The notes: generated from the letters alone by a model not told the origin. Positions 1 through 9,287 are shown, counted from the first letter of the stretch. The stretch is 32,610 nucleotides of DNA from Gammaproteobacteria bacterium (GCA_012961165.1 DTZW01000125.1:1-32610), one strand, 5' to 3'. Numbers and translations are program-made.

Positions 1-2
1 AC

Positions 3-2414
3 CCTTTCCAGAAAATCAGTGCGCTGGTCTTGACCATCGGGCTTGCTGCTAGTGCATCAGCTGAGCGTGTAATCGAAGAAATCATCGTCACTGCCCAGAA
101 ACATGCCGAGAGTGCCAACGACATTGGCATCACGATGAACGCTTTCACCGGTGAGCGATTGCGGGACCTTGGTGTTGATTCGGCTGAGGATCTGGCGCTG
201 TATACCCCGTCACTGACGGTCAGTGATACTGCAGCAACAGGTGTGCCGCTCTATACGATCCGGGGCGTCGGTTTTCAGGACTATAGTACCGTGGCGTCAT
301 CCACAGTGGGCTTGTACTTTGATGAGGCTGCGATTCCTTACACTGTTATGAGCAGAGGCGCACTGTTTGATGTAGAGCGTGTCGAAGTACTGAAAGGACC
401 ACAAGGTGATCTCTATGGTCGTAATACGACGGCTGGCCAGATCAACTTCGTCAGCAACAAACCGACCGAAGAATTTGAAGCAGGCATTTCCGCAAGCTAT
501 GGCACATACCAGACTTTTGATGTTGAGGGTTTTGTCAGCGGCTCTATCAGTGATGCCGTCAATGGTCGATTCGCATTCAAATCGACGCAATCCGGTGAAG
601 GATGGCAGAAAAGCCTGACGCGAAATGATGAGTTGGGCGAGCAAGATGTTCAGGCTTTTCGAGGTATGCTGAACATTGATTTGTCTGAGAATGCCGAGCT
701 GCTTCTGAGCGCACTCTACGTTGATGATCAATCTGAAAACAGTGCACCTACAGCCTATAGCGGTGCGGAAATTGGTATTGGCGAATTCAGCGCACCCTAT
801 GTTGCGCTGGGAGATTATATTCTGCCGACAGGGGCAAACTTCGGTGATACTCCGCCCTGGTATTCAACAGACAACAATGAAAAGGCTGACTGGACTAATT
901 CCTACACCAGCCCCATTACAGGTCGAACCTTTGATCTTCGTCCTCAGCGTGACAATCAACTAAAGAGCTATAGAGCAAAACTGACCTGGGATATCGGCAA
1001 CAACATGACCCTGACGACCATAACAGCGTTTGATGATTTTCAGCGTACGGAATCCAATGACTGGGATGGTGGCTTCTACAACGATTCGAGCAACATCAAC
1101 ACCACTGACCTCGAAGTCTTCTCTCAGGAAGTTCGATTGGCTGGTGAGACAGAGAATACGGTATGGATAGTCGGTGGTTATTACTCCGATGACACTGTCG
1201 ATGAGTATTATCACTACTTCATGTCTGACGCTGTATTCGGTCTCGGCTCGGTGACCTTCGGAGTGCCACCGTTTGTTCTGGCCCCGATTCTTGAACTTGA
1301 TACCAAGTATGAGCAGGAGACGACATCAAAAGCTGTTTTTGGTCACCTTGAATGGAGCCTTACCGACGACTGGCGCCTGACTCTTGGTGCACGGTACACA
1401 GAAGAGGAAAGAGAGTGGAGCGGTTGTACTTTTTCAGCAGATGACAATTCGCTCGGTAACTTCCTTAACACTCTGTTTGGTTCAACGGTTGGACCTGGAG
1501 ATTGTGGAACTATCGATGATGATCCCAACTCACCGACGTTCCTGTTTGCATTGATTGGCGGACCAAATGTCAATGATGCCTTTCACGTCTACACCGAAAC
1601 AATCGATACCAGCCGCTGGATGGGCAAGATTGGCGTTGACTACTCCGTGAACGATGACGTACTACTCTACGCAACCTATTCAACAGGTTTTAAGTCAGGT
1701 GGGTTTAATGGTGCCAACTCAAATACAACTCGTCAGTTGAATCCCTATAACGAAGAAACTCTTAACTCTCTTGAACTTGGTGTTAAAGCAACGCTGCTCA
1801 ATGGCGCGATGCAGTTGAATGCCGCGGCATTTACCTACGACTATCGAGACAAGCAGGAGCAAGATCGAGCTGTAACCTTTGTCGGTAATATTTCTGGCCT
1901 CACTAACATCTCGAAGTCTGAAATTGACGGCTGGGAATTGGAAATGCACTGGTTACCCACCGACAATTTTTCAGTCGACCTGGGAATCGCCTGGCTGGAT
2001 ACGAACATCGAGAAGTTTAACCAGGTCGATACGGCAAACAGTGCGTGGCCGGATATCGTCTATATGGACGGTTCAGGACAGGAACTGGCCCAATCACCTG
2101 AGTGGCAGTATAACGGTACGGCTACCTATGAGTGGGCGTTAAATGACAACTTCATTATGTCTATTGCTGGCGATTTATCGTACAAAGACGATACTCAGGG
2201 GTTGCGTACGCAGGTTTACTCAGAGGATTATCTGATCCTCAGTGCACGTGTAGTGCTCATGCCTCAAGATGGCCAGTGGCGTGCAATGCTCTGGAGCCGC
2301 AACGTTACTGACGAGGACTATTTTCCATCAGCGCACACTGGCGGTAACGGCCCCTATGTGCGGCGTATGGGTATGCCACGAACGGTTGGCGTGACACTCG
2401 ATTACAACTTCTAA
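3..2414 (+). CDS. TonB-dependent outer-membrane receptor, 5' end outside window
   Basis: Outer-membrane active-transport receptor driven by TonB-ExbBD; the ligand cannot be told from the sequence. The frame is open from the first complete codon, and the residues before the TTG at position 30 (ending LVLTIGLAASASA) form the hydrophobic core and AxA cleavage site of a signal peptide. The true start therefore lies upstream of the window, and the TTG is not the start. Directly after cleavage comes a TonB-box-like EEIIVTAQK. The plug domain follows (TPSLTVSD, IRGVGFQD, then VERVEVLKGPQGDLYGRNTT, the hallmark of the plug end). The rest is a long beta-barrel ending in DYNF, with the terminal Phe expected by the BAM machinery. 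It resembles the large receptor family abundant in environmental Gammaproteobacteria. No catabolic gene is clearly co-transcribed with it here. Confidence 0.93.
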   Translation, partial: PFQKISALVLTIGLAASASAERVIEEIIVTAQKHAESANDIGITMNAFTGERLRDLGVDSAEDLALYTPSLTVSDTAATGVPLYTIRGVGFQDYSTVASSTVGLYFDEAAIPYTVMSRGALFDVERVEVLKGPQGDLYGRNTTAGQINFVSNKPTEEFEAGISASYGTYQTFDVEGFVSGSISDAVNGRFAFKSTQSGEGWQKSLTRNDELGEQDVQAFRGMLNIDLSENAELLLSALYVDDQSENSAPTAYSGAEIGIGEFSAPYVALGDYILPTGANFGDTPPWYSTDNNEKADWTNSYTSPITGRTFDLRPQRDNQLKSYRAKLTWDIGNNMTLTTITAFDDFQRTESNDWDGGFYNDSSNINTTDLEVFSQEVRLAGETENTVWIVGGYYSDDTVDEYYHYFMSDAVFGLGSVTFGVPPFVLAPILELDTKYEQETTSKAVFGHLEWSLTDDWRLTLGARYTEEEREWSGCTFSADDNSLGNFLNTLFGSTVGPGDCGTIDDDPNSPTFLFALIGGPNVNDAFHVYTETIDTSRWMGKIGVDYSVNDDVLLYATYSTGFKSGGFNGANSNTTRQLNPYNEETLNSLELGVKATLLNGAMQLNAAAFTYDYRDKQEQDRAVTFVGNISGLTNISKSEIDGWELEMHWLPTDNFSVDLGIAWLDTNIEKFNQVDTANSAWPDIVYMDGSGQELAQSPEWQYNGTATYEWALNDNFIMSIAGDLSYKDDTQGLRTQVYSEDYLILSARVVLMPQDGQWRAMLWSRNVTDEDYFPSAHTGGNGPYVRRMGMPRTVGVTLDYNF

Positions 2415-2471
2415 CTCTGACTCGTTATCGGGTGGCTTTCCAGCCATCCGGTGATGACTATCTTTGGCAGG

Positions 2472-2807
2472 AATAATTGGGGTCGGAGTAAAATTTACAT
2501 TTTTATTACATGGCCTGGAGCAAAAGGCTAAAGGCTTCATCGTCGCAAGCTTACAGATACTCGCTGTTGCCACGGTGATACGTGAACTTCATTAGTTCAG
2601 GTTCGCTGTTCGATGCCAGAAAGGCCTGGAGTTATACCTGTCGGAAGACCGGCTCTCGTTATCCAGCGTGGCAATAACAGACAAATTTGTTTTGGGGTCT
2701 GATAAGTTTCGACTTCTTGAAGAACTGACGGGACTACCACGGTCTTTTCGGAAGCGTGGCCGTAAACCAAAGACGAAATTGTAAATTTTACTCCGACCCC
2801 AATTATT
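2472..2807. mobile_element. Decayed RAYT/REP-type element with 27-bp terminal inverted repeats
   Basis: Positions 2472-2498 and 2781-2807 are perfect reverse complements over 27 bases, with core GGGGTCGGAGTAAAATTTAC. I recall this type of end flanking REP-associated tyrosine transposases (Y1/IS200-like) in Gammaproteobacteria. The 282 bases between them hold a broken remnant of such a transposase, so this is an internally deleted, non-autonomous copy. It sits between two convergent genes. Confidence 0.75.
2596..2784 (+). pseudogene. C-terminal remnant of REP-associated tyrosine transposase (Y1_Tnp/RAYT)
   Basis: The 62-codon stretch ends with VLGSDKFRLLEELTG and RKRGRKPKTKL, which matches the conserved C-terminus of RAYT proteins (VLG-[SN]-[DE]-x-F near the end, then a basic RGRPxK tail). 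A stop codon precedes it in frame at 2593-2595. The neighbouring frame reads SLFDAR, where the family has a similar LF-containing segment, so a frameshift lies near 2610. The catalytic HUH and Tyr region is absent. The stop codon lies within the right inverted repeat. Family assignment is from recalled motifs and no search was run. Confidence 0.65.
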
Positions 2808-2913
2808 GCAGCGTCTCAAAGCGCTGGAGATGCCGGTCGGTCAATTCGTGTTTAAGCATCCACTGACCGGAGAGCAGTTACTGCAGACAATCCAGTTGAA
2901 GACTCACGTTTGA
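2808..2913 (+). other. Unidentified coding-like tail ending at the pump gene
   Basis: A plus-strand frame runs out of the right inverted repeat and reads LKALEMPVGQFVFKHPL and then QTIQLKTHV before a TGA at 2911-2913. It looks protein-like and could be the end of a gene cut by the RAYT element, but I do not recognise it. Its last bases overlap the stop of the convergent RND pump gene. Confidence 0.2.
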
Positions 2914-5900
2914 TCTCCTCTGGTTTCCATCCACTCATAAATCACAGGTAGTAAAATCAGGGTGAGTATTGTGGACGAGATTAGCCCACCTACGACCACA
3001 GAAGCTAATGGTCTTTGGGTTTCCACACCTACTCCACTAGAAATCAACATAGGTACAAGCCCCAGAATCGCGACACTTGCTGTCATCAGTACGGGTCGGA
3101 GTCGCATTTCAGTGCCTCGCCGCACCGCCTCATTGACCGACATTCCCCTGTCACGCATTTCGTTGATGAAGCTCACCAAAACTATACCGTTCAACATCGC
3201 GACGCCAAAGACAGCAATAAAACCGATAGCTGAAGGCACAGAGATGTATTGACCCGTCAGGAACAGGGCAAGCAGTCCACCAATCGTCGCAAAGGGCACA
3301 TTAGCGATAATGAGTATCGCATATTTGATCGAATTAAATGCGGTATACAAGAGCACGAAGATAAAGAATATTGTAAGTGGAACAATAGTCGACAAGCGGG
3401 CAAGTGCCCTCTGCTGATTCTCAAAAGCACCTCCCCATTCAATCCAATAGCCGGGTGGCAAGTCGAGTTGTGATTCAATCAATCGGTTAGCGTCTTGTAC
3501 GAACCCGTCTACATCCCTTCCTCGAACGTCCATTTGAATTGTGGCATAACGTTGCAACTGCTCACGCCTCACAAAGGAATAGCCTTCTGCCACAGTCACT
3601 TTCGCGACTCGCGATAGCGGAATTATCGTGCCACTTGCGGTCTGAATGGGGATACGCTGAATAGACTGCACTGAAGATTTAGATTCATCCTGAAGCTGAA
3701 CGGTGATATCAAAACGCTTCACCCCATCAATCAATGTTGACACTGGTTCGCTACCTATGCCTGTGCGAACGAGGGTGAGCACCTCATCTGCGTTCAACCC
3801 GTATCTTGCCAATTCCTTTCTGTCCACCTCAATTCGAATCTGAGGTTTTCCAGCATTAGCTTCTAGCGATAAATCTGCGACCCCGTCCACCTGAGCAATA
3901 ATATCTTTAACTTCTTTGCTTAAACGATCTAACTCAAGTAGGTCTTCACCGTAGATTTTCGCAGCGAGCGTAGCACGCACCCCAGAAATTAGTTCCTCAA
4001 CCCGCATTTGAATAGGTTGCGTAAACGCAATCACAGCAGTGGGGACAACTACCTCCAATTTCTCTCGCATCGCTTCGGCAAGCTCTGGAACGGTGCGGTC
4101 AGACTCCCATTCATCTTCGGGGTTCAACTCAGTATAGATTTCCATGTAGTTAACATCCGCAGTTTCTCCTTTTTCTGCCCGACCGATCATCGCAACGGTG
4201 GTTTTCACTTCTGGGAATTCTGCCAGGGCTAGTTCGATATCTTTGGAAACTTGAATCGACTGATCTAGCGAGGCTGAGGGAATGGAAGTAACTCGCCACA
4301 TGATGGAGCCCTCCTGCAACTGCGGCATAAATTCTTTTCCCAGAAAAGGAAATAGCGCGAGGCTAGCGACTAACAGTCCTGAAGCGGCACCAACAACAAG
4401 CTTCTTATTTGCTAATGACCAGTAAAGCAGGGGCAAGTATCTGCGTTTGATAGCAGCGACTAACCAAGTATCTTTCTCTTCTTTTGGCACCAGAAGGATT
4501 GCAGCGAGCACTGGAATTAACGTAAATGTCAGTACCAAGGAGCCTGCCATCGCAAAGCTTATGGTGAATGCCATCGGTTTGAATAATTTTCCTTCTAGCC
4601 CCTCCAGTGCGAACAGAGGTAGAAAAACAACGATGATAATCATGATGGCGAACGCGATAGGATTAGCGACTTCTCGCGCTGCAGTCAAAACAGCAGCCGT
4701 TTTATCGACCGGCTCACCTGACTCCTTGCGCTCTGCCATTATCCGAAATGCGTTTTCCACCATAACTACAGCACCGTCCACCATCATGCCGATACCAATG
4801 GCAAGTCCGGCGAGTGACATCAGGTTTGCTGACAACCCGGCTTCAAGCATAAATATGAATGCAATAAGCATCGCCAGAGGTAACGCAGTGATCACCACGA
4901 GCGCAGAACGAAATTCACCAAGAAAGAGGAACAGCACGATGGCAACAAGAATGGAACCCTCTATCAACGCCGTCACAGCTGTCGCAACGGCCTTTTCAAC
5001 GAGATCGGTCCTTTCGTAAACAGGAAGTAGAGTGATTCCTTCGGGTAGCGATTTCTTGACGATTTCTACTTTCGCCTTAACCGCATCGACGACATTAGCT
5101 GCGTTCTCGCCGATCCGGGAAAGTGTAATGCCAAGTACGACTTCTTTACCGTCGCGCGTTACGGCACCGAACCGCAATGCGGGGCCCTGTTTTATACTCG
5201 CTACATCCTTCAGATAGACGGGTATACCATCTTCGACCTTGACGACGATGGCGCCAATGTCCGACTCCCCGGTTACCAGACCCACGCCGCGAACCAGATA
5301 CTGTTCAGCACCCAGGTTGACGTACTGTCCAGCCACCTGGCGATTGTTCCTTCCTATGACCTCGACAACTTCGCTAAACGTCAACCCATACTTAATCAGA
5401 TTTAGGGGGTCCAAGATCACCTGGTACTGCCGTTCCTGGCCACCCCAGGAGATCACGTCATCTACCCCCGATGCCGTCCTTAAGATCAGTCGAACATTCC
5501 AGTCATGCAGAGTACGCAAATCCATATCAGTGATATCGGCGTTGAGTTGTTCATCTGCTCGCTCAAGTGTGTACCAGAAGACCTGCCCTAAACCCGAGGT
5601 ATTGGGTCCCATTGACGGAGTGCCATAGCCCTCAGGGATTCGCTCCTGAACTTCCTGGAGTCGTTCCATCACCAATCGGCGAGCAAAATAGATGTCCATA
5701 TCGTCGTCGAAGTAAACGGTAACGTAAGACAACCCGAACAGGCTAATTGATCGAATCTCCTGAACTCTTGGTAAACCCGCCATGCCGGATTCGATCGGGA
5801 ATGTCAGTAGCTGTTCTACATCCTCAGCCGCAAGTCCCGGGGACTCTGTGTATATATTGACTTGCGCTGGCGTGACATCAGGAAACGCGTCGATCGGGAC

Positions 5901-5999
5901 AGTCACGACCGCACGCCAACCAAGAAAAGAGATGACGCCAAAAGCTACCAGCACCAGGAATTTGTAGTGCAGCGAGGCTTCAACCAATTTTTCCAGCAT
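2904..5999 (-). CDS. Heavy-metal efflux RND pump, CzcA/CusA family
   Basis: Inner-membrane proton-driven pump of a tripartite metal exporter, 1031 residues, the usual length for HME-RND proteins. It begins MLEKLVEASLHYKFLVLVAF (first membrane helix), followed by VPIDAFPDVTPAQVNI, the family's N-terminal signature. Membrane helix 4 carries GIGMMVDGAVVMVEN, with the proton-relay Asp at residue 408. Two large periplasmic loops and the second six-helix half are complete. The helix-4 motif is neither the textbook Zn/Co type (DFG-x-x-VDGAV) nor the Cu/Ag type (GAMVDAAIVM), so the metal is left open. The start is firm: AGGAGG lies four bases upstream and only seven bases separate it from the adaptor stop. 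It is the last gene of the operon. Confidence 0.95.
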   Translation of the reverse strand: MLEKLVEASLHYKFLVLVAFGVISFLGWRAVVTVPIDAFPDVTPAQVNIYTESPGLAAEDVEQLLTFPIESGMAGLPRVQEIRSISLFGLSYVTVYFDDDMDIYFARRLVMERLQEVQERIPEGYGTPSMGPNTSGLGQVFWYTLERADEQLNADITDMDLRTLHDWNVRLILRTASGVDDVISWGGQERQYQVILDPLNLIKYGLTFSEVVEVIGRNNRQVAGQYVNLGAEQYLVRGVGLVTGESDIGAIVVKVEDGIPVYLKDVASIKQGPALRFGAVTRDGKEVVLGITLSRIGENAANVVDAVKAKVEIVKKSLPEGITLLPVYERTDLVEKAVATAVTALIEGSILVAIVLFLFLGEFRSALVVITALPLAMLIAFIFMLEAGLSANLMSLAGLAIGIGMMVDGAVVMVENAFRIMAERKESGEPVDKTAAVLTAAREVANPIAFAIMIIIVVFLPLFALEGLEGKLFKPMAFTISFAMAGSLVLTFTLIPVLAAILLVPKEEKDTWLVAAIKRRYLPLLYWSLANKKLVVGAASGLLVASLALFPFLGKEFMPQLQEGSIMWRVTSIPSASLDQSIQVSKDIELALAEFPEVKTTVAMIGRAEKGETADVNYMEIYTELNPEDEWESDRTVPELAEAMREKLEVVVPTAVIAFTQPIQMRVEELISGVRATLAAKIYGEDLLELDRLSKEVKDIIAQVDGVADLSLEANAGKPQIRIEVDRKELARYGLNADEVLTLVRTGIGSEPVSTLIDGVKRFDITVQLQDESKSSVQSIQRIPIQTASGTIIPLSRVAKVTVAEGYSFVRREQLQRYATIQMDVRGRDVDGFVQDANRLIESQLDLPPGYWIEWGGAFENQQRALARLSTIVPLTIFFIFVLLYTAFNSIKYAILIIANVPFATIGGLLALFLTGQYISVPSAIGFIAVFGVAMLNGIVLVSFINEMRDRGMSVNEAVRRGTEMRLRPVLMTASVAILGLVPMLISSGVGVETQRPLASVVVGGLISSTILTLILLPVIYEWMETRGDQT

Positions 6000-6007
6000 G
6001 TTACCTC

Positions 6008-7126
6008 CTAGTGGCTGTGACCTTCGCCTAACGTGGATTTGAGTAGCATTGATTTCAGAAAGAACACACCCTCGACTGCCACCTCGTCCCCTTGAAGCAG
6101 CCCGTCAACTATTGTTGTCCGCTCTCCTACTGCGCGACCAGGTGTCACAGCTCGGGGGCTAAATTCGTGCCCTTCCTCGAGAACAAATACAGTTGCGTTT
6201 CCATCGATCAGTGTGATTGAAGAATTGGGTACAGAAAGAAACGCTTCGGTCTGTCCCATTGAAATTCTCGCCTCTGCGAACTGGCCGGGATGCATAGTAT
6301 CTTCAAGATTCTCTATCTGGATTCGTATACCCTGTGTTCTTGTCGTTTCATCCAGACGGTGGTGAATTTGAACGATTGTGCCTTGAACCCAGGACTGTTT
6401 GTCTATCGATACCGATGCTGAATCGCCCACCCCGACGTTGTCCAGCTGGGCCGCAAAGGTCTTTGCTTCGACCCACAAGATCGTCTCATCGCTGATTGTG
6501 AATAAAACACGCCCAGGCTCAATGAGTTCACCAACTACGAAATCATCCTTTAGGACGGTGCCGGTTTGTAGTGCAACAAGATCAAATTCGCCGTTTGCAG
6601 ACGCGGGGTTACTGGCTAGCATCATCTCCGTCGCCTGTGATTTTCCCATGCCATAAGCCACCACCCTCGAAAGCGCTTGTTGCTGAGCGACTTCGGCTTC
6701 TGTATATCGCTTCTCAGAAACGGCTGCCTTGCCAAGTTTCTTGACGCGCTGCCACTCCCGGCTTGCAACAATCAAATTGCCTTGCGCTTCCGCCATCGCA
6801 ACACTGGATAGAGTCACGAGTGAACTTGCAGCTTCTACAGAATCGCCCAACTTAACGTGTCGTTTTACAACCTGGGCGGTAATTCGGGGTGTAACTTTCG
6901 ATGTTGCGTAGGCATTTAGCATCACTTCCGCTGGAACGGTAATCAGCTCGCTAAGCGGACCGAAAGTAACGCCTTGTACGACAACACCCGCGGCTTGACG
7001 CTCACTCGAATCTAGTTCAATGAACGAGCTCTCTTCCTCGCCGTGTTCATCGTGATCTTCTTCTGCATAGACGGTTGAGTAAGCCAATGACACAAAGACG
7101 AGCAATGTGGATAGGATCCATTTCAT
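6008..7126 (-). CDS. Periplasmic adaptor (membrane fusion) subunit of metal efflux, CzcB/CusB family
   Basis: Links the RND pump to the outer-membrane channel and may deliver metal ions. The chosen start gives a clean signal peptide, MKWILSTLLVFVSLAYSTVYA, followed by an acidic and His-rich stretch (EEDHDEHGEEESS). The protein ends GEGHSH, so both termini could bind metal. The interior shows adaptor features: a beta-barrel/lipoyl pattern around VTPRITAQVVKRHVKLGDSV, a helical hairpin (EAQGNLIVASREW) and a membrane-proximal domain with GDEVAVEGVFFLKSMLL. An alternative start at 7162 overlaps the channel-gene stop as ATGA and has a GGAG eight bases upstream. It would add 12 acidic residues before the signal peptide, so I prefer 7126, but translational coupling from 7162 is possible. 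Confidence 0.9.
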   Translation of the reverse strand: MKWILSTLLVFVSLAYSTVYAEEDHDEHGEEESSFIELDSSERQAAGVVVQGVTFGPLSELITVPAEVMLNAYATSKVTPRITAQVVKRHVKLGDSVEAASSLVTLSSVAMAEAQGNLIVASREWQRVKKLGKAAVSEKRYTEAEVAQQQALSRVVAYGMGKSQATEMMLASNPASANGEFDLVALQTGTVLKDDFVVGELIEPGRVLFTISDETILWVEAKTFAAQLDNVGVGDSASVSIDKQSWVQGTIVQIHHRLDETTRTQGIRIQIENLEDTMHPGQFAEARISMGQTEAFLSVPNSSITLIDGNATVFVLEEGHEFSPRAVTPGRAVGERTTIVDGLLQGDEVAVEGVFFLKSMLLKSTLGEGHSH

Positions 7127-7158
7127 TGTGAACGAGTCATCCTGTTCTGGTAATGAAT

Positions 7159-8400
7159 TCATTGAGGGATCTCCAGTTGTAACCATTGATCGATCAGCCC
7201 CGAAGCGCTTAGCCATGCCAGCCAAGCCTCAAAGACATCTTGTTTAAGAGAGACCGCTGTCGCTCTGGTATCCAGGGTTTGTTGAACCTGGAGCAAAAAT
7301 TCGCTTGTGCTGAGCTCTCCAGCTTCCCATAAGGCTTGAAGCTGTGCGGTCTGTGTATCGACGTCCTCTAAACCGGTGCCTTCCCATTCTTTCCAGGCTG
7401 AGTAGTACAACAGATAGGTTTCGCTGGAAGTTTCGATTTGTGTAAAGACTCGCCGAAGTTCATCGTCCGCCAGTTGTTGCGCTGACTTGAACTCATGCGT
7501 TGCCGCGTCGACCTCATGAGTGAAGTTGTTACGAAAATAAAGCGGTATTGAGAATCCAAAACCAACCAGATCTTCATCTCCTTCTTTTCCAGCCAGGAGG
7601 CTTAAAGTGGGGTTAGATTTTGTTTCGCGCTTCCTCAGTTCAATCGTTGCCAATGCAGCGTTTGCACGTCGCTGCGCGGCTATTACCGTCGGAATTTGTA
7701 CCGCTAGAGATTCTGTCTGGACAGCGGGTAACCCTTGCAGGGACTCGAGTATCGGCCACTGAGTTCTGCTGACATTGGGGTGTATGTAAGCGACTTGTTG
7801 TATCGCTTTCTTGACCTGAACTTGTGCGTCAGCATCAGCAACCCGCGCTTCGAAGTAGGCAAGAGATGCGACGCTGAGCTCAACCTGATTCAAGTCACCC
7901 TGATCGAAGCGCTGTTTTGCCAGCGCTGCAAAGTCGGACATCACCTTGACGCCTTGATCGGTCAATTTCCTTCTTGCGATGCCAATACGATAACGAATCA
8001 ATCCGAGGACAAGCTCGCTGGCAAGCGACCTTTGAGTGGCTATGAAGGTGGCTTTTTCAGCGGCTGATTGCATTTCAGCAATACTTGTTCGGGTCTCCCT
8101 CGCGTTCCTCCAATCGATGGTCTGAGAAAGACTGACAGAACGATCCTGGGTTTCGCCGTTGTCGGCATCCAAGCTAAGTTCCGGGTTAAACGATGGTTTT
8201 GAAGCTGCAAGGACGCTAGATCGACTTGCTTCATATCTCGCTCTTGCAGCAATCATCCTGGGGTTAGTTGCGATCGCGTTGTTCACGAATGCTGCAAGCG
8301 CTGGTGACGACGGATCTATCGAGTTTCTTACTGCATATGTACTGCTACAGAACAGCAGGCTCGACAAAAGGAGACAAAGTCTCTGGTGTGCAAAAAACAT
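7159..8400 (-). CDS. TolC/CzcC-type outer-membrane channel of metal efflux
   Basis: Outer-membrane and periplasmic tunnel of the tripartite pump, 413 residues, within the CzcC range. A signal peptide is visible (LCLLLSSLLFCSSTYA). Two outer-membrane-efflux repeats follow, rich in long amphipathic helices: around AARARYEASRSSVLAASKP in the first half, and VIAAQRRANAALATIELRKR and LSTSEFLLQVQQTLDTRATA in the second. PTLSLLAGKEGDEDLVGFGFSIPLYF is the beta-strand segment usual for this family. It is second in the operon, 64 bases after the small His/Cys-rich gene, and its stop lies at the start region of the adaptor gene. Confident as to family; substrate unknown. Confidence 0.9.
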   Translation of the reverse strand: MFFAHQRLCLLLSSLLFCSSTYAVRNSIDPSSPALAAFVNNAIATNPRMIAARARYEASRSSVLAASKPSFNPELSLDADNGETQDRSVSLSQTIDWRNARETRTSIAEMQSAAEKATFIATQRSLASELVLGLIRYRIGIARRKLTDQGVKVMSDFAALAKQRFDQGDLNQVELSVASLAYFEARVADADAQVQVKKAIQQVAYIHPNVSRTQWPILESLQGLPAVQTESLAVQIPTVIAAQRRANAALATIELRKRETKSNPTLSLLAGKEGDEDLVGFGFSIPLYFRNNFTHEVDAATHEFKSAQQLADDELRRVFTQIETSSETYLLYYSAWKEWEGTGLEDVDTQTAQLQALWEAGELSTSEFLLQVQQTLDTRATAVSLKQDVFEAWLAWLSASGLIDQWLQLEIPQ

Positions 8401-8464
8401 AATTATTATCCAAACAAAAAGCAGAAACCCTCAAGGACAACATGTCAGAAGGGAGTGAGGTTTT

Positions 8465-8782
8465 TTAAAAGCTATCGGTTTGATGGTGGGGTCGCGGCGT
8501 TTTAACGTTGGATGGGATCATCAGCATTCGACTAGTTACATGATCACTTTCTTGATCAGCGAAGCTGATATCGAATCGAGGCGGCAATCCCGCGCAATGT
8601 TGATGAAAACAATGGCTGCAGTGAGAATTTTCCTCGAGACTCGAAGATGGAGCTTCGCTCGAGTGAAGGTGTACTAAATCATCGCCATCATGAGAGGATG
8701 CTATACCTTCCAGACTCGCAAAGCCTTCCAGGCTCATCATAATGAAAGATAGAAGAAGGATGCGTGGCAGAAGTGATGACAT
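8465..8782 (-). CDS. Small secreted His/Cys-rich protein heading the metal-efflux operon
   Basis: 105 residues with a signal peptide (MSSLLPRILLLSFIMMSLEGFA). The central segment HCSHCFHQHCAGLP packs three Cys and three His into 11 residues, preceded by HDGDDLVHLH, which is a likely metal-binding site. Small periplasmic proteins of this kind (CzcI-like, CopL-like) often head CzcCBA-type operons and are thought to sense or buffer metal. That role is inferred from position and composition only. A GGGAG lies 12 bases before the ATG. It is the first gene of the operon, so the promoter should lie between 8783 and about 8920. Confidence 0.75.
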   Translation of the reverse strand: MSSLLPRILLLSFIMMSLEGFASLEGIASSHDGDDLVHLHSSEAPSSSLEENSHCSHCFHQHCAGLPPRFDISFADQESDHVTSRMLMIPSNVKTPRPHHQTDSF

Positions 8783-8825
8783 GGCAGGATCTTACTCCCA
8801 CGAAGAGAATGTAGCTAGAAGTTTC

Positions 8826-8916
8826 AATCTCGACAGGTGGTGACGCACCGGACCGTACAAAAATCTCGACTTAGGTAGACAGATTATACTGTTTGCTAAC
8901 GAAAATGGAGTCGAGA
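8826..8916 (-). promoter_or_regulatory. Candidate promoter/operator region of the metal-efflux operon
   Basis: On the minus strand a perfect -10 hexamer TATAAT occurs at 8888-8883, about 100 bases before the first gene; no good -35 is evident. TCTCGAC appears at 8828-8834 and 8864-8870 and inverted (GTCGAGA) at 8910-8916, so copies bracket the -10. TCTCGACT (8864-8871) and AGTCGAGA (8909-8916) form a perfect 8-bp inverted repeat. A regulator-binding role is inferred. Confidence 0.35.
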
Positions 8917-8919
8917 ACA

Positions 8920-9045
8920 ATGGATCGCAAAGCACAACACGATATTTCCAGAAAACTAAAGGCCCTAAACCATGCAATGCAGCAACTGCAATATGTACAA
9001 AGGAATATATGTCCAAAATTTACAGGTGAATATTTAGCTACATGA
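8920..9045 (+). pseudogene. Possible N-terminal fragment of an IS481-like transposase
   Basis: A 41-codon ORF has GGAG nine bases before its ATG and begins MDRKAQHDISRKLKALNHAM. I recall IS481-type and related integrase-core transposases starting in this way (basic N-terminus, then RKLxVLxHA leading into a helix-turn-helix). After residue 20 the similarity is lost and a stop follows, so it is at best a truncated remnant. The sequence from 9046 to about 9220 is AT-rich and shows nothing recognisable. Confidence 0.3.
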
Positions 9046-9287
9046 AAATCTATTAGTAATTTCCGACGTCAAAAAGATCGTCGATCTCAACTTTTTCAGC
9101 ATCACGAGATAGAATTAAAACCTCGACACAAATTACATTTTCTTGTGGCCGAAGTAATCGGGGAAGTTTGTTTTAAGATGGTGTTGACTGATAAAGCGCG
9201 GGGTGTTTGAACCAGGAAAATGAGACTGTAATTAAATCTGTGTAACTGCCTATCATTGAACCCAGCACTGGGTAAGGATAGGCAACA

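Noticed and set aside
297-731. 144-codon minus-strand ORF within the TonB-dependent receptor
   Set aside because: It overlaps the conserved plug domain on the other strand and has no recognisable motifs.
4447-5019. 190-codon plus-strand ORF opposite the RND pump gene
   Set aside because: It is an antisense shadow of a well-supported gene, with low-complexity Ser/Ala/Asn composition and no family likeness.
7127-7225. N-terminal extension of the adaptor protein to 7225
   Set aside because: It would overlap the channel gene by 67 bases and bury the signal peptide. Only the 7162 alternative remains plausible.
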